64,000 bases of DNA from JAUWVG01 sp964633715 (GTDB taxonomy: Bacteria; Acidobacteriota; Aminicenantia; Aminicenantales; Aminicenantaceae). The position numbers and the translations under genes are program-made. The notes beneath the pieces were generated by a model that worked only from the letters and a program-made list of their open reading frames with translations, was not told the origin of the DNA and ran no database searches. The stretch lies in assembly GCA_964633715.1 (NCBI GenBank), contig CAZWHQ010000011.1, positions 31,894 through 95,893 on the forward strand, given 5' to 3'. Positions 45,242-54,229 of the stretch are shown one piece after another (within the stretch, counting starts at the first letter, position 1; each line of letters starts with the position of its first letter).

Positions 45242-46335
45242 TGGATAACCTCTTTTATTTCGATCTCCACACCATCATCCATACTGTAATTGCCTTCGAC
45301 GATGACAAGATCTCCTTCCCTGAGTCCGCTGACAATTTCAACCATCTCTGCATTCTGAATGCCAAGAACCACATCTCTTTTTTCGGCCATATTCCCATTA
45401 GCCACATAGACAATTTCTCCGTCGACAACGGCAATCTGCGGGATTGTCAATACATTCTCATGAATTTCTACTTCAAACGTCACTTGGCCAAATGTGTTGG
45501 GTCTCAGAACGAGATTTGGATTATTTACCTGGACTTCAACACGAAATTTTCTTGATAGAGAATCCGCAGCCAGATTGACAACAGATACCTGTCCTTTAAA
45601 TACTTCATCCGGGAAAGCACTGACTTTAAGCAGGGCTGGTTGCCCTTTGCTTATCCGGACGATATCCTGAAGAGAAACATCAATGCCAATTTTGACACGG
45701 TAAAAATCCACAAGAGTCAAAACACCGGCTCCCCCCATCATCGGATTGATCATATCGCCAACCTCAACGCTTCTTGCGGCAATGATTCCATTAAAGGGCG
45801 CCTTCATCAACGACACATCCAATTGGTGTTTAGCTAAATTGAGGGCAGCATTGGCCTGTTGGAGCTGCGCCTCTGCGGCTTCAAACGCAAGGGTGATTTT
45901 TTCAGCCTGCTGTTCAGAAACAGCATTTTCTATGCTTAACCGGTCCATGCGGTCCACGTTCCGTTTGGCATCGTTATAGTTGGCTTCAGCCACAGCAACA
46001 CCGGCTCTAGCCTGATCAAGCTGAAGACGAATGGCCCGCGTATCCAGTTCAGCCAGCAGCTGTCCTTTCTGTACTCTGTCTCCTTCTTCCACATGGATGG
46101 CTGCAATCTTTCCAGCTACATCCGGAGTAATGTTTATTTCTTTCCAGGCTTCGATTAGACCCGTATAAAAAAGGTTTTCTGAAATTCTCCCTTTTTTGAC
46201 TTCATAAACCTTGACTGGAGCTGCACCAAAACTCTCCTCCGCCGCTTCTTCCTGAGAAGCAGGAGGCTGGCAGGACAAAATTAACAAAGCTAGAAAACTC
46301 AATGTCAAAACTTTTGTTGCTAAAGATATTTTCAT
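45238..46335 (-). CDS. RND efflux periplasmic adaptor (membrane fusion protein), lipoprotein
   Basis: 365 residues. Lipoprotein signal (LSFLALLILSC) with acylated Cys. The lipoyl/barrel-sandwich hybrid is ITPDVAGKIAAIHVEEGDRVQKGQLLAELDTRAI with its partner LMKAPFNGIIAARSVEVGDMINPMMG. A helical hairpin and beta-barrel domains follow (FRVEVQVNNPNLVLRPNTFGQVTFEV). Links the RND pump to TolC across the periplasm. Confidence 0.94.
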   Translation of the reverse strand: MKISLATKVLTLSFLALLILSCQPPASQEEAAEESFGAAPVKVYEVKKGRISENLFYTGLIEAWKEINITPDVAGKIAAIHVEEGDRVQKGQLLAELDTRAIRLQLDQARAGVAVAEANYNDAKRNVDRMDRLSIENAVSEQQAEKITLAFEAAEAQLQQANAALNLAKHQLDVSLMKAPFNGIIAARSVEVGDMINPMMGGAGVLTLVDFYRVKIGIDVSLQDIVRISKGQPALLKVSAFPDEVFKGQVSVVNLAADSLSRKFRVEVQVNNPNLVLRPNTFGQVTFEVEIHENVLTIPQIAVVDGEIVYVANGNMAEKRDVVLGIQNAEMVEIVSGLREGDLVIVEGNYSMDDGVEIEIKEVIQ

Positions 46336-46357
46336 TACTTTCCTCCATATTCCATAA

Positions 46358-47689
46358 TCAATTTTGATATCCTACACCTACGGCCTTGTCCAATTCGGCT
46401 CTGGACATGACATAGTCATAAAGTGCCTGAGAGTAGTTGGTTTTGGCCTGAGTCAAAGCCGCCTGAACCGAACTCACATCCAGGGTTGTGGCCAATCCTT
46501 CTGCAAAATTCAGCTCGGCGATCCGCAGGCTTTCCATCGCTTGCTCCACATTTTTTTCCTGAGATAGAAGGGATTCTTTGGCTTCGGACAATTTCAATAC
46601 TGCCTGACGAACTTCGAAACTTATCATATCTTCCAGACCTTTTTTGCTAAAATCGAGTTCTTTGAGGAATGATTTTGACTGTGCAATCTGGGCCTCAGCC
46701 ATAAAACCACTAAAAATCGGAACGGACAAAGCCAGATTTACAGAATAATAGGACTGCCAGTCCTCCTCCTTAAGCGTCAATCTGTCTGCCCAAATGTTGT
46801 AAGCCCCTTGAATGGCCACTGAGGGAATTCTAGAGGCTTTAGATATTTTCAGAAATTCTCCCGCCATCATTTTCTGATATTTCAGCTGCTGAATTTCTGG
46901 TCTTCTCACTAGGGCAGAAGTTAAGGCCTCCTCCAAATTGGGATCAAAGGGCTCGAAGGTCAATTCCCCTTGAACGTTTATGGGTTGAGACAAATCCAGG
47001 CCCAGGAGCGTTTTTAGACTGAGCTCAGCCAATTTCAGGCCATTTTTTGCGCGAATCTGCTGGGGTTTCAAATTGGCCAATTGAACTTCAGATCTCAAAA
47101 GATCAAATTTTGAAGCCATGCCCACTTCATACTGGCTTTTCACATTACGCAAATGCTTTTCGGCAACAGTCACGGCCTCTTCAGCAACCTTGACAAACTC
47201 CTTGGCAAGAAGCACGCCGTAAAAAGCCTGTTTTGTATTGAATACGGTCATATATTCAGACTGTCTCAAGGATTCTTCAGTTGAGAGATGATTATACTTA
47301 GCCTGCCTATACCCGGATTGCAGCCGTCCGCCCGCGTATAAGGGAACAGAGAGAGAGAAGGAGAACTGATTATCTCTCGTAAAATCTATCTCTACTTTTT
47401 GAGGTGGTTCTCCGGGAATAAATGAAGGAAACTCCAGGGAAAAGACTTTTTCCTTCAATGTACGAAGACCCGTTGCACTCACTGTAGGGAAAAAGCCCGC
47501 TGCCGCCTCTTTTATCATAGATTTTGCTCCTTCAACCCGAACCTCAGAAGCCAAGTGTGAAGGATTCTGAGATAAAGCAAGTTGAATGCTTCCCTCCAGA
47601 GTCAATGTCATTTCTTCTTGTGAAAACATACATAATGAGGCCATTAAAACAAGAACCACACATGACAATAATTTCCGAGTTTTTTTCAT
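46358..47689 (-). CDS. TolC-family outer-membrane factor of the RND operon
   Basis: 443 residues with signal peptide (LLSCVVLVLMASLCMFSQ). Two efflux-domain coiled repeats (VFNTKQAFYGVLLAKEFVKVAEEAVTVAEKHLRNVKSQYEVGMASKFDLLRSEVQLANL and the later EVRQAVLKLSEAKESLLSQEKNVEQAMESLRIAELNFAEGLATTLDVSSVQAALTQAK). Lies between the TetR regulator and the adaptor; this completes a tripartite pump. Confidence 0.94.
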   Translation of the reverse strand: MKKTRKLLSCVVLVLMASLCMFSQEEMTLTLEGSIQLALSQNPSHLASEVRVEGAKSMIKEAAAGFFPTVSATGLRTLKEKVFSLEFPSFIPGEPPQKVEIDFTRDNQFSFSLSVPLYAGGRLQSGYRQAKYNHLSTEESLRQSEYMTVFNTKQAFYGVLLAKEFVKVAEEAVTVAEKHLRNVKSQYEVGMASKFDLLRSEVQLANLKPQQIRAKNGLKLAELSLKTLLGLDLSQPINVQGELTFEPFDPNLEEALTSALVRRPEIQQLKYQKMMAGEFLKISKASRIPSVAIQGAYNIWADRLTLKEEDWQSYYSVNLALSVPIFSGFMAEAQIAQSKSFLKELDFSKKGLEDMISFEVRQAVLKLSEAKESLLSQEKNVEQAMESLRIAELNFAEGLATTLDVSSVQAALTQAKTNYSQALYDYVMSRAELDKAVGVGYQN

Positions 47690-47715
47690 TTCAATCTCCT
47701 TATTAAATGTGTGTA

Positions 47716-48378
47716 TTATTTCTTAATCCCATTCAGGAAAAAATCATAGAGCAGGGATGCACTATTCTCTAGCCTGAAAGATCTCTCGCGGAAAATTTCA
47801 CCAAATGAAAAACCCCGCACAAGAGATGCGAGAACCTCACCGGCTTCATTTGCATCGATGTCTCTAAACTCTCCTGAATCGATACCTTCCTGGATCGTTG
47901 ATGTGATGGTTTGAGAAAGTTCTACGCCTTTATCCATAAAACTTTTAGGGATACGAGCATGCACATTGGAATGAGAGAGGGGCTCTTTTGTCTTGACTCC
48001 TAATATCTTTTTCATCGCATCTTTTTCTGCATAAAAAATTCGAATGACACTTTGTTTTTTTGAAAAGACCTGAAGGAGCAGCTGGATGAGCTCTTTGAGT
48101 TTTTCTCCGGTACTCAAATCTCTGCTCTTGAGTTCTTTTAATTCTTTCAGGGCATCATCAAAAGAATTCAGCAGAACATCGAGAAAAATATCTCGTTTAC
48201 TCTTAAAGTATCTATAGAGAGTGGCTTTTGAAAACTGAGCTTCTTCAGCGATTTCATCCACAGTTGTCAGGGAAAAACCTCTCTGTGAAAACACTTTTTC
48301 TGCCGCTTCAAGGATAAAAAGCCGATTGTCCTCTATCCTCTGTTTTTTTCTTTCATCACGTGAATACTTTTTAATCAT
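47716..48378 (-). CDS. TetR/AcrR-family regulator of the efflux operon
   Basis: 220 residues. N-terminal HTH: RLFILEAAEKVFSQRGFSLTTVDEIAEEAQFSKATLYRYFKSKRDIFLDVLL, the standard TetR pattern. A C-terminal ligand domain follows. First gene of the operon, with AAAAGG before its ATG. Repeats with TAGTAAA/AGTTTA cores upstream are candidate operators, so autorepression with release by a pump substrate is the simplest model. Confidence 0.93.
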   Translation of the reverse strand: MIKKYSRDERKKQRIEDNRLFILEAAEKVFSQRGFSLTTVDEIAEEAQFSKATLYRYFKSKRDIFLDVLLNSFDDALKELKELKSRDLSTGEKLKELIQLLLQVFSKKQSVIRIFYAEKDAMKKILGVKTKEPLSHSNVHARIPKSFMDKGVELSQTITSTIQEGIDSGEFRDIDANEAGEVLASLVRGFSFGEIFRERSFRLENSASLLYDFFLNGIKK

Positions 48379-48391
48379 AGTAATACCTTTT

Positions 48392-48440
48392 AGTTTATGA
48401 ATTAAACTCTTTAGTATACTTAGTAAACTGAATAGTAAAT
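48392..48440 (-). promoter_or_regulatory. Candidate TetR operator/promoter region of the efflux operon
   Basis: The region contains the inverted repeat AGTTTA-TGAAT-TAAACT (48392-48408), the palindrome AGTATACT (48413-48420), and two TAGTAAA direct copies (48421 and 48433). On the minus strand a TATACT box (48420 to 48415) can serve as -10. Several related half-sites around a -10 box suit a TetR dimer, but I cannot choose among them. Confidence 0.45.
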
Positions 48441-48483
48441 TTAGCAGAGATTTTAGACAGTGTCAATAGTGGGGAAAAAAAAT

Positions 48484-49386
48484 CTAGGCGCGGGGGTGGA
48501 ATTTATCGTAGACTTTTCGAAGATGTTTTCTAGTCACGTGAGTATAGATTTGAGTGGTCGTGATCTGGCTGTGCCCAAGCATGAGCTGCACGGATCTGAG
48601 ATCGGCGCCACGCTCCAAAAGATGCGTCGCAAAGGAATGGCGAAGTATATGTGGGCTGATCTTCTGTGTCAAACCGGCTTGTACTCCATATTCCTTGAGC
48701 ATCTTCCAAAAGCCCTGTCGTGTAAAGGCTCCGCCGCGTGTCGTGAGAAAAAGAGTGTCGGTCTCTTTTTTCAAAAGCTTCTGCCTGGCCTCCTTCAAAT
48801 AGTTTTTCACCGCGATAGAAGAAGAATTTCCCAGAGGAACGATCCTCTCCTTGTCTCCCTTGCCTTTAGAAATAAGAAATCCGCTCTCCAAGTTAACATC
48901 GTTTATTTTAAGAGAGACAAGCTCTGAAACACGTAATCCTGTGGCATAGAGAAGTTCCAGCATAGCCTTATCCCTGCAGCCCATGATCTTTTTCTCATTT
49001 GGCTGCTGAAGGAGACGTTCAACGTCCTTGACCGATAAGAACTTTGGAAGCGAAAACCAGAGTTTGGGAGCTGAGAGGTTAACCGTGGGATTGACCTTAA
49101 TCATCCCATCTAAAATAAGAAAGGAATAATACGATCTCATAGAGGAAATGAGTCGAGCCAAAGATCTTGCAGACAATCCTAATCGGCTTTGAAAATGGAT
49201 AAACTTGACCAAATCCTTTTCACCAGCCTTCTGCCAGCTGATTTTTTCTCCCTCAAAAAATTCTAAAAGCTTTTGGAGATCCCGGGCATAAGATTTGCAT
49301 GTATTCAATGAGAGTCCCTTCTCGACAGACAAGTATTCTAAAAAAATCTGAAGGGAATTTTCAGGCGACGGAAGAGCTTTTGTCAT
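48484..49386 (-). CDS. xerD: Tyrosine recombinase XerC/XerD type
   Basis: 300 residues. N-terminal SAM-like core-binding domain and C-terminal catalytic domain with the R-K-H-x-x-R-H-Y set: ATGLRVSELVSLKINDV (Arg), KGDKERIVPLG (Lys), HILRHSFATHLLERGADLRSVQLMLGHSQITTTQIYTHV. The size and Xer-type N-terminus suggest a chromosome dimer-resolving recombinase rather than a phage integrase. Translationally coupled to the MBL-fold gene (4-bp overlap). Confidence 0.92.
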   Translation of the reverse strand: MTKALPSPENSLQIFLEYLSVEKGLSLNTCKSYARDLQKLLEFFEGEKISWQKAGEKDLVKFIHFQSRLGLSARSLARLISSMRSYYSFLILDGMIKVNPTVNLSAPKLWFSLPKFLSVKDVERLLQQPNEKKIMGCRDKAMLELLYATGLRVSELVSLKINDVNLESGFLISKGKGDKERIVPLGNSSSIAVKNYLKEARQKLLKKETDTLFLTTRGGAFTRQGFWKMLKEYGVQAGLTQKISPHILRHSFATHLLERGADLRSVQLMLGHSQITTTQIYTHVTRKHLRKVYDKFHPRA

Positions 49387-50003
49387 CGGATAAATGGATT
49401 CATATTACGTTCCTGGCCGACGGTCGTATGAGGACCATGGCCTGGTAAAACGATGGTCTCATCGGATAATGTCAGGATTTTATTTTTAATAGAATCCATC
49501 ATCGTCTCCCATGAACCTCCTGGGAGATCCGTACGCCCCACGCCTCTACAGAAAAGCGTGTCGCCGGAAAAAAGAAGATTTTTGTGGATAAAAGATAAAC
49601 CCCCTGGAGAGTGGCCGGGGGTATGGATTGTTTTAAGGGAGCAGCTGCCGATTTTCACTTTATCCCCCTCTTCAAGCAATTGATCGGGGGAAGGGGATGC
49701 CTTTGCTCCGAGGAAAAAACCGAGCCCAGATTGAAGAAAACTCTTGAGCATGGGAGCATCGGCAGAATGAATCAAAAGAGGGATATCATATTTATCCTTG
49801 ATATCTTTATTCGCTCCGACATGATCCACGTGACCGTGTGTATTGATCAAAACAACTGGTTTGAGGTTCTTTTCACCGATAGTTCGAATAATCTTTTCGG
49901 GCTCTGCCCCCGGATCCATAACCGCACACTCAAGAGTCTCCTCACAGTAAATGAGATAGCAGTTTGTTTCAAGAGAACCGACAATTACATTCTCATATTT
50001 CAT
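49383..50003 (-). CDS. MBL-fold metallohydrolase (glyoxalase II-like)
   Basis: 206 residues. Metal-binding THGHVDHVGANKD, HTPGHSPGGLSF, FSGDTLF and PGHGPHTTVG are the metallo-beta-lactamase-fold ligands typical of glyoxalase II-like hydrolases that hydrolyse thioesters or similar. Nothing here pins down the substrate. It heads an operon with xerD. Confidence 0.88.
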   Translation of the reverse strand: MKYENVIVGSLETNCYLIYCEETLECAVMDPGAEPEKIIRTIGEKNLKPVVLINTHGHVDHVGANKDIKDKYDIPLLIHSADAPMLKSFLQSGLGFFLGAKASPSPDQLLEEGDKVKIGSCSLKTIHTPGHSPGGLSFIHKNLLFSGDTLFCRGVGRTDLPGGSWETMMDSIKNKILTLSDETIVLPGHGPHTTVGQERNMNPFIR

Positions 50004-50050
50004 CTGATCCCCATCATAAATTGATCCCCTCTTTTAGTCAAGTTGGGACC

Positions 50051-50111
50051 TGAATTAGGGGGACATCATACTTCATTCTACAGGAATTAAGTTTGATGTC
50101 CCCCTAATTCA
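50051..50111. repeat. 23-bp inverted repeat (REP-like hairpin)
   Basis: Left arm 50051-50073 (TGAATTAGGGGGACATCATACTT) and right arm 50089-50111 pair with one mismatch, with a 15-nt loop. It begins next to TTGGGACCTGA, which recalls the RAYT-end TTGGGGCCTGA. It lies between the MBL-fold gene and the methyltransferase gene and forms a typical REP/MITE palindrome. Confidence 0.75.
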
Positions 50112-50115
50112 TTTG

Positions 50116-50124
50116 TGATATAAT
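50116..50124 (+). promoter_or_regulatory. Extended -10 box giving a probably leaderless mRNA
   Basis: TGA-TATAAT (50116-50124) ends exactly 8 nt before the ATG at 50133, so transcription should begin at or next to the start codon. There is no Shine-Dalgarno sequence between them. The right arm of the hairpin at 50089-50111 lies just upstream where a -35 would be. Confidence 0.6.
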
Positions 50125-50132
50125 TCTCCCTC

Positions 50133-50951
50133 ATGAACGGAGAACCTTGGCAGCTTCAGCTGGTAAAAAGGTCCCTTAAGAAGAGGGAAAAACTCAAACT
50201 TCTCGATAAACATCTGGATATTTTACCCACAGACGTTGTCCTTGATTTAGGATGTGCCCAGGGTATCCTCAGCTATTTTATGCGGAAAAAGGGGGGTTTT
50301 TGGGTCAGCACCGACCTGGATTTTATCAACTGCAGAACCTCTCTTGACCTTCTGAATAACCATGTTATTCAGCTCGGCACTGAAGACCTTCCTTTCAAGG
50401 ACCAATCTTTTACCAAGGTTGTCAGTCTCGACTATCTCGAACATCTAGACAACGATTTAGGATGTTTGAAAGAAATTAACCGCATTCTCAAAGAAGATGG
50501 TGAACTGCTCCTTGCCACGCCCCGTACGGGTCAGGTGTTTATCCTGCACAAACTACGCCCTTTCCTCGGAATGAAGCTGGAATTTTACGGACACAAACGA
50601 GACGGTTACCGCCTCAAGGACCTTAATAATATATTGGAAGGTGCAGGATTTGTTCCCCTCCAGCATAAATCCTTTTCCCGATTTTTTTCAGAAGTGCTTG
50701 AACTTCTTTTGAATTTTGTATATATCAAACTCTTCCGGCCGAAAGATCCTATAGGTTTAAGGGATGGACACATCCGGCCGGCGACATCCGATGAATTCAG
50801 CTCGAGAAAAAAGGCCTTTCGACTATACTCCTATATCTACCCATTTGTCTGGCTTTTTACCCAGCTGGATAAGTTGTTCTTTTTTCAGAGAGGGTATGGG
50901 CTTATGATCTGGGGGAAAAAAAACAGTTTAAAACAACGACATGGAAAATAG
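50133..50951 (+). CDS. Class I SAM-dependent methyltransferase
   Basis: 272 residues. VVLDLGCAQGILSYFMRKKGGFWVSTDLDF is SAM motif I; EDLPFKDQSFTKVVSLDYLEHLDNDLGCLKEINRILKEDGELLLATP is motif IV/V. Substrate unknown. The last 11 bp overlap the transporter gene, so the two are co-transcribed. No ribosome site is present, and the promoter -10 is 8 nt from the ATG. Confidence 0.85.
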   Translation: MNGEPWQLQLVKRSLKKREKLKLLDKHLDILPTDVVLDLGCAQGILSYFMRKKGGFWVSTDLDFINCRTSLDLLNNHVIQLGTEDLPFKDQSFTKVVSLDYLEHLDNDLGCLKEINRILKEDGELLLATPRTGQVFILHKLRPFLGMKLEFYGHKRDGYRLKDLNNILEGAGFVPLQHKSFSRFFSEVLELLLNFVYIKLFRPKDPIGLRDGHIRPATSDEFSSRKKAFRLYSYIYPFVWLFTQLDKLFFFQRGYGLMIWGKKNSLKQRHGK

Positions 50952-52410
50952 AAAAAGAGTCGGTTTTTTCCTTGGTCCTCTGCTCTTCCTGATTGTGTAT
51001 TTTGCTCCCGCTTTACCGGAAAATCCTCAAGCACACAGGCTGCTGGCTGTCTTCCTGCTTATTGTTGTTTGGTGGGTTACCGAGTGCATTCCGATTCCAA
51101 TCACCGCCTTGCTTGTACCCGTCCTCATCACTGCTCTCAATATCACAACGGTTAAGGAAGCCTTTGCTCCATTTGCCAATCCTATTATTTTGCTTTTTTT
51201 GGGAAGCTTTATCCTGGCCCGCGCCATGTGTGTGCATGCGCTTGATCGAAAACTCGCCCTCTCAGTCCTCTCCATCAAGTCGATCGGAAAGAATAGAACC
51301 CGCGTCCTTTTTGGACTGGGTCTTACATCGCTTTTCCTTTCCATGTGGATCAGCAACACCGCCACAACGGCTATGATGTATCCGATCGCTCTGGGTGTCA
51401 TGGATGCCTTCCATAGCCACAGGGATAAAAACAGCGCTTCATCCTTCAGCATCATCCTCCTCCTCACTCTTGCCTATGCCGCATCTGTTGGTGGAATCGG
51501 CACTCCCATCGGCAGTCCTCCTAACCTCATCGCCATCGGCATGCTGGAAAAGCTTGTGGATTATAAAGTGACATTCTTTCAGTGGATGATCGTTGGATTC
51601 ATCATTATGATCCCCATGTACCTTTTTCTATTTTTCATCATGAAATTTAGTATAAAGGGTAAAGAAAAGCAGGCTCAAGCCGTCGACCTGTCTGTTCTCA
51701 CAGAAACAAAGATCGAAAAAAAGCTGACTAGAGCCCAAAGAAATGTCCTTTTTGCATTTTCTGTTACCGTTTTTCTCTGGGTATTTCCGGGGTTTGTTTC
51801 CTTGGTGTGGGGGAGAGAGGCCGCTCTTTATCTATGGTTGAAAAGCCACTTCCCAGAAGCCGTGGCCGCCATCATTGGTGCCGGACTCCTCTTTTTCCTC
51901 CCCATCAATTTTAAAAGAGGAGAGTTTACTCTGACTCTCAAGGATGCCGTCAAAGTGGACTGGGGGACACTGCTGCTTTTCGGCGGTGGACTTTCCCTTG
52001 GTTTTCAGATGTTCGAGACCGGTCTGGCCGATATCATTGGCAATTTTTTCATCTCCATAGGCGGAAATTCTGCCGGTCTTCCTCTTATAACACTCCTTGC
52101 CATCACCTTCAGCGTTTTTGTCACTGAATTAACCTCCAATACGGCTTCAGCCAATATGATCATCCCCATCATCATTGCTGTCGCCAATGCCGCTTCTCTC
52201 AGCCCTTTGCCTCCTGTCCTGGGAAGCGCCATCGGCTGCAGTTTTGCCTTCATGCTCCCTGTCGCTACGCCTCCCAATGCCATTGTATTCGGCTCAGGAA
52301 TGATTCCTCTTCCGCAGATGATGAAGCACGGATTCTGGCTGAACATAGGAGGAATTCTGATCATCTGGCTCGGCGTGAATTTCATTGCCCCCCTCCTGGG
52401 TCTCTTTTAG
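50941..52410 (+). CDS. DASS/SLC13-family sodium:anion symporter
   Basis: 489 residues, about 11-12 membrane segments. The family motifs are SNTATTAMMYP and the second SNT in LTSNTASANMIIPI, with GGIGTPIGSPPNLIAIG and PVATPPNAIVFGSG marking the two hairpins that form the sodium/dicarboxylate site. Takes up dicarboxylates, citrate or sulfate with sodium. Overlaps the upstream methyltransferase gene. Confidence 0.9.
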   Translation: MENRKRVGFFLGPLLFLIVYFAPALPENPQAHRLLAVFLLIVVWWVTECIPIPITALLVPVLITALNITTVKEAFAPFANPIILLFLGSFILARAMCVHALDRKLALSVLSIKSIGKNRTRVLFGLGLTSLFLSMWISNTATTAMMYPIALGVMDAFHSHRDKNSASSFSIILLLTLAYAASVGGIGTPIGSPPNLIAIGMLEKLVDYKVTFFQWMIVGFIIMIPMYLFLFFIMKFSIKGKEKQAQAVDLSVLTETKIEKKLTRAQRNVLFAFSVTVFLWVFPGFVSLVWGREAALYLWLKSHFPEAVAAIIGAGLLFFLPINFKRGEFTLTLKDAVKVDWGTLLLFGGGLSLGFQMFETGLADIIGNFFISIGGNSAGLPLITLLAITFSVFVTELTSNTASANMIIPIIIAVANAASLSPLPPVLGSAIGCSFAFMLPVATPPNAIVFGSGMIPLPQMMKHGFWLNIGGILIIWLGVNFIAPLLGLF

Positions 52411-52438
52411 TTCCTCTAGTGCGTATGTTGCACTATTT

Positions 52439-52447
52439 TGATATAAT
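52439..52447 (+). promoter_or_regulatory. Extended -10 box giving a probably leaderless mRNA
   Basis: TGA-TATAAT (52439-52447) lies 8 nt before the ATG at 52456, the same geometry as at 50116. The 8-nt gap TTAGAAAA holds no Shine-Dalgarno sequence. Confidence 0.6.
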
Positions 52448-52455
52448 TTAGAAAA

Positions 52456-52854
52456 ATGGATGTCCAATTTTCTCATGAAGCATTTCAAACCCTTAAAGCC
52501 CATCAAATAATCGCCACACAGCAGAACTCGGACGGTATCATCTTAGGCCACAAGCGCGGGCAGAGTTTCTTTATAGAGAAGATTGTATCTACGACAAAAG
52601 GATTTTTTCCATCTTTGGAAAAGTTTTATTCTCTAAACACTATCTACAAAGACAGCATCGTAGGTTTTTATTCTTTTTTTACAGAAGAGAAAAAAACAAG
52701 GAAAATTCTCGCTCCTTTTGCCCACGGAAAAATCTATTTGGATATCCGCATGACCAAATCCAACATCCTCAAGATCAAACCTTATTCCGTCGAATACGAC
52801 AACACCTTTTTTTTCTCCCCCTTAAAACTCATGCCACCCCTGTCAAAAGAATAA
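52456..52854 (+). CDS. Small protein, possibly a degenerate MPN/JAB-like domain
   Basis: 132 residues, no signal or membrane helix. HEAFQTLKAHQ at the start, GIILGHKRGQSFFIEKIVS and DSIVGFYSFFT follow the layout of MPN/JAB proteins (GLLLG, VP/E region, VGxYHSHP), but the His-Ser-His-Pro metal site is absent, so it would be an inactive form. The comparison is by eye and weak. It precedes the AMMECR1 gene by 5 nt and is expressed from a leaderless-type promoter. Confidence 0.6.
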   Translation: MDVQFSHEAFQTLKAHQIIATQQNSDGIILGHKRGQSFFIEKIVSTTKGFFPSLEKFYSLNTIYKDSIVGFYSFFTEEKKTRKILAPFAHGKIYLDIRMTKSNILKIKPYSVEYDNTFFFSPLKLMPPLSKE

Positions 52855-52859
52855 TAGAT

Positions 52860-53405
52860 ATGGAAAAAAATTTAGTTCCGGATTTACAACAATTCCTTCT
52901 GCAGCTGGCCAGACAGGCCATCTCTTTTTACCTCAAAACAGGAGACAGCCTCAAAAGGGACATCACGGACAAAACCCTGCTTGAAAAAAGGGGGGCATTC
53001 GTGACCTTAAAAGTCAAAGGAGAGTTGCGCGGATGTATCGGCTATACACTCCCCTATAAATCTCTTTATGAAACGATTATTGATGCAGCCGTATCCGCGT
53101 CCTCTTCTGATTACAGATTTCCCCCTCTCACAACAGAAGAACTTCAAGCAACAAAGATTGAAATTTCGGTCCTCACGTCTCCCAGACCGGTAGAGGATAT
53201 CCACGAAATTAAAGTCGGAATCCACGGCATCATCATCTCCAAAGGACCCAATAAGGGGCTCCTTTTGCCCCAAGTCCCGATAGAATGGAATTGGGACTTG
53301 GAAACCTACCTTGAACACGGTTGCCAAAAAGCAGGTTTGAATAAAGATGAATGGAAAAAGGACGCAAAGATAGAGATCTTTTCCGCCCAAGTTTTTTCGG
53401 AGTGA
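52860..53405 (+). CDS. AMMECR1-domain protein
   Basis: 181 residues. RGAFVTLKVKGELRGCIGYTLPYKSLYETIIDAAVSASSSDYRFPPLTTEEL is the AMMECR1 core with conserved RGCIG. HGIIISKGPNKGLLLPQVPIEWNWDLETYLEHGC closes the domain. In many bacteria AMMECR1 forms a set with Memo and a radical SAM gene, but neither is here. Co-transcribed with the small gene upstream. Molecular function not established. Confidence 0.93.
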   Translation: MEKNLVPDLQQFLLQLARQAISFYLKTGDSLKRDITDKTLLEKRGAFVTLKVKGELRGCIGYTLPYKSLYETIIDAAVSASSSDYRFPPLTTEELQATKIEISVLTSPRPVEDIHEIKVGIHGIIISKGPNKGLLLPQVPIEWNWDLETYLEHGCQKAGLNKDEWKKDAKIEIFSAQVFSE

Positions 53406-53411
53406 GTTTTA

Positions 53412-54161
53412 TTATTTCTTAAACTTTCTGTGCTCCAAGATGACCTTTGCATCTTCATGGCACTGTTTAATTTGGTTAATCCACAGTCCATCGTCCTTAA
53501 TGTTTAAAACCTTATTCAGTGCCTCTCTGGCTTTATCGATCTCATTTAACGCCAGGTATGTATCCCCCAGGTAGAGTAATGTTAGGGGATCGTTCGGACT
53601 AAACTCTAAGGATTTTTGCAGATGTGTCAAAGATTTATCCTTGGACCCTCCGGCAATACCGGGAACTTTAAAGAACAGGCGGCCCAAAACTCTGTCTGCT
53701 CCACCCTCTTCATAGGCACGGTCAAGTTCTATGACCTTGTTCATAGATTCCTTGATGGGCTTGACCAGCCCCAAACTCTTCATGACACCTTTTGATTCTC
53801 CGTACTTTCCGTTATTGACCGCCAACCAGAAATGTCCATCCGGCTTTCCCACATCCAGAGCGATGGCCTTCTCCGCCAGGGCAATCCCCTGGGAAAAAAT
53901 TTCCTGCTGCTCTTTTTTATCCGCTGTATGGCAGCCAATTAGATATAAGATTTTCGACATTTTCCAATTGACTTCATATTTGTCTTCCGCTGTTTCCGCG
54001 GCTTTTTCGTAAATGGCCAGGATCTCTTTGGCCGTATCCATGTTGTTCAAACTTTCCAGCATTTCATCTGCCTGAGCCACTAGCTCATCCGCCGATTGGG
54101 AATAAACAAAAAGAGCCATACCAAAAAGGCAAAAAATCATTAAACTCATTCTTGCTTTCAT
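53412..54161 (-). CDS. Exported TPR-repeat protein
   Basis: About 249 residues. I chose ATG 54161 because AAGGAG is 7 nt upstream; an upstream in-frame Met has none. Signal peptide (LMIFCLFGMALFVYS). Tetratricopeptide units follow (MSKILYLIGCHTADKKEQQEIFSQGIALAEKAIALDVGKPDGHFWLA, and SLEFSPNDPLTLLYLGDTYLALNEIDKAREALNKVL). Resembles the RMDN/TRAP-type periplasmic TPR group. Convergent with the AMMECR1 gene. Role unknown. Confidence 0.8.
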   Translation of the reverse strand: MKARMSLMIFCLFGMALFVYSQSADELVAQADEMLESLNNMDTAKEILAIYEKAAETAEDKYEVNWKMSKILYLIGCHTADKKEQQEIFSQGIALAEKAIALDVGKPDGHFWLAVNNGKYGESKGVMKSLGLVKPIKESMNKVIELDRAYEEGGADRVLGRLFFKVPGIAGGSKDKSLTHLQKSLEFSPNDPLTLLYLGDTYLALNEIDKAREALNKVLNIKDDGLWINQIKQCHEDAKVILEHRKFKK

Positions 54162-54229
54162 GTGATTCTCCTTCATTGATTTGCGAGTATTTATATCACA
54201 ACTTACAATTTAGAACAACGCGCAGGAGC

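Noticed and set aside
48460..48927. Open frame opposite the xerD recombinase gene
   Set aside because: Sense strand encodes a full tyrosine recombinase with all catalytic residues; the opposite frame is a shadow.
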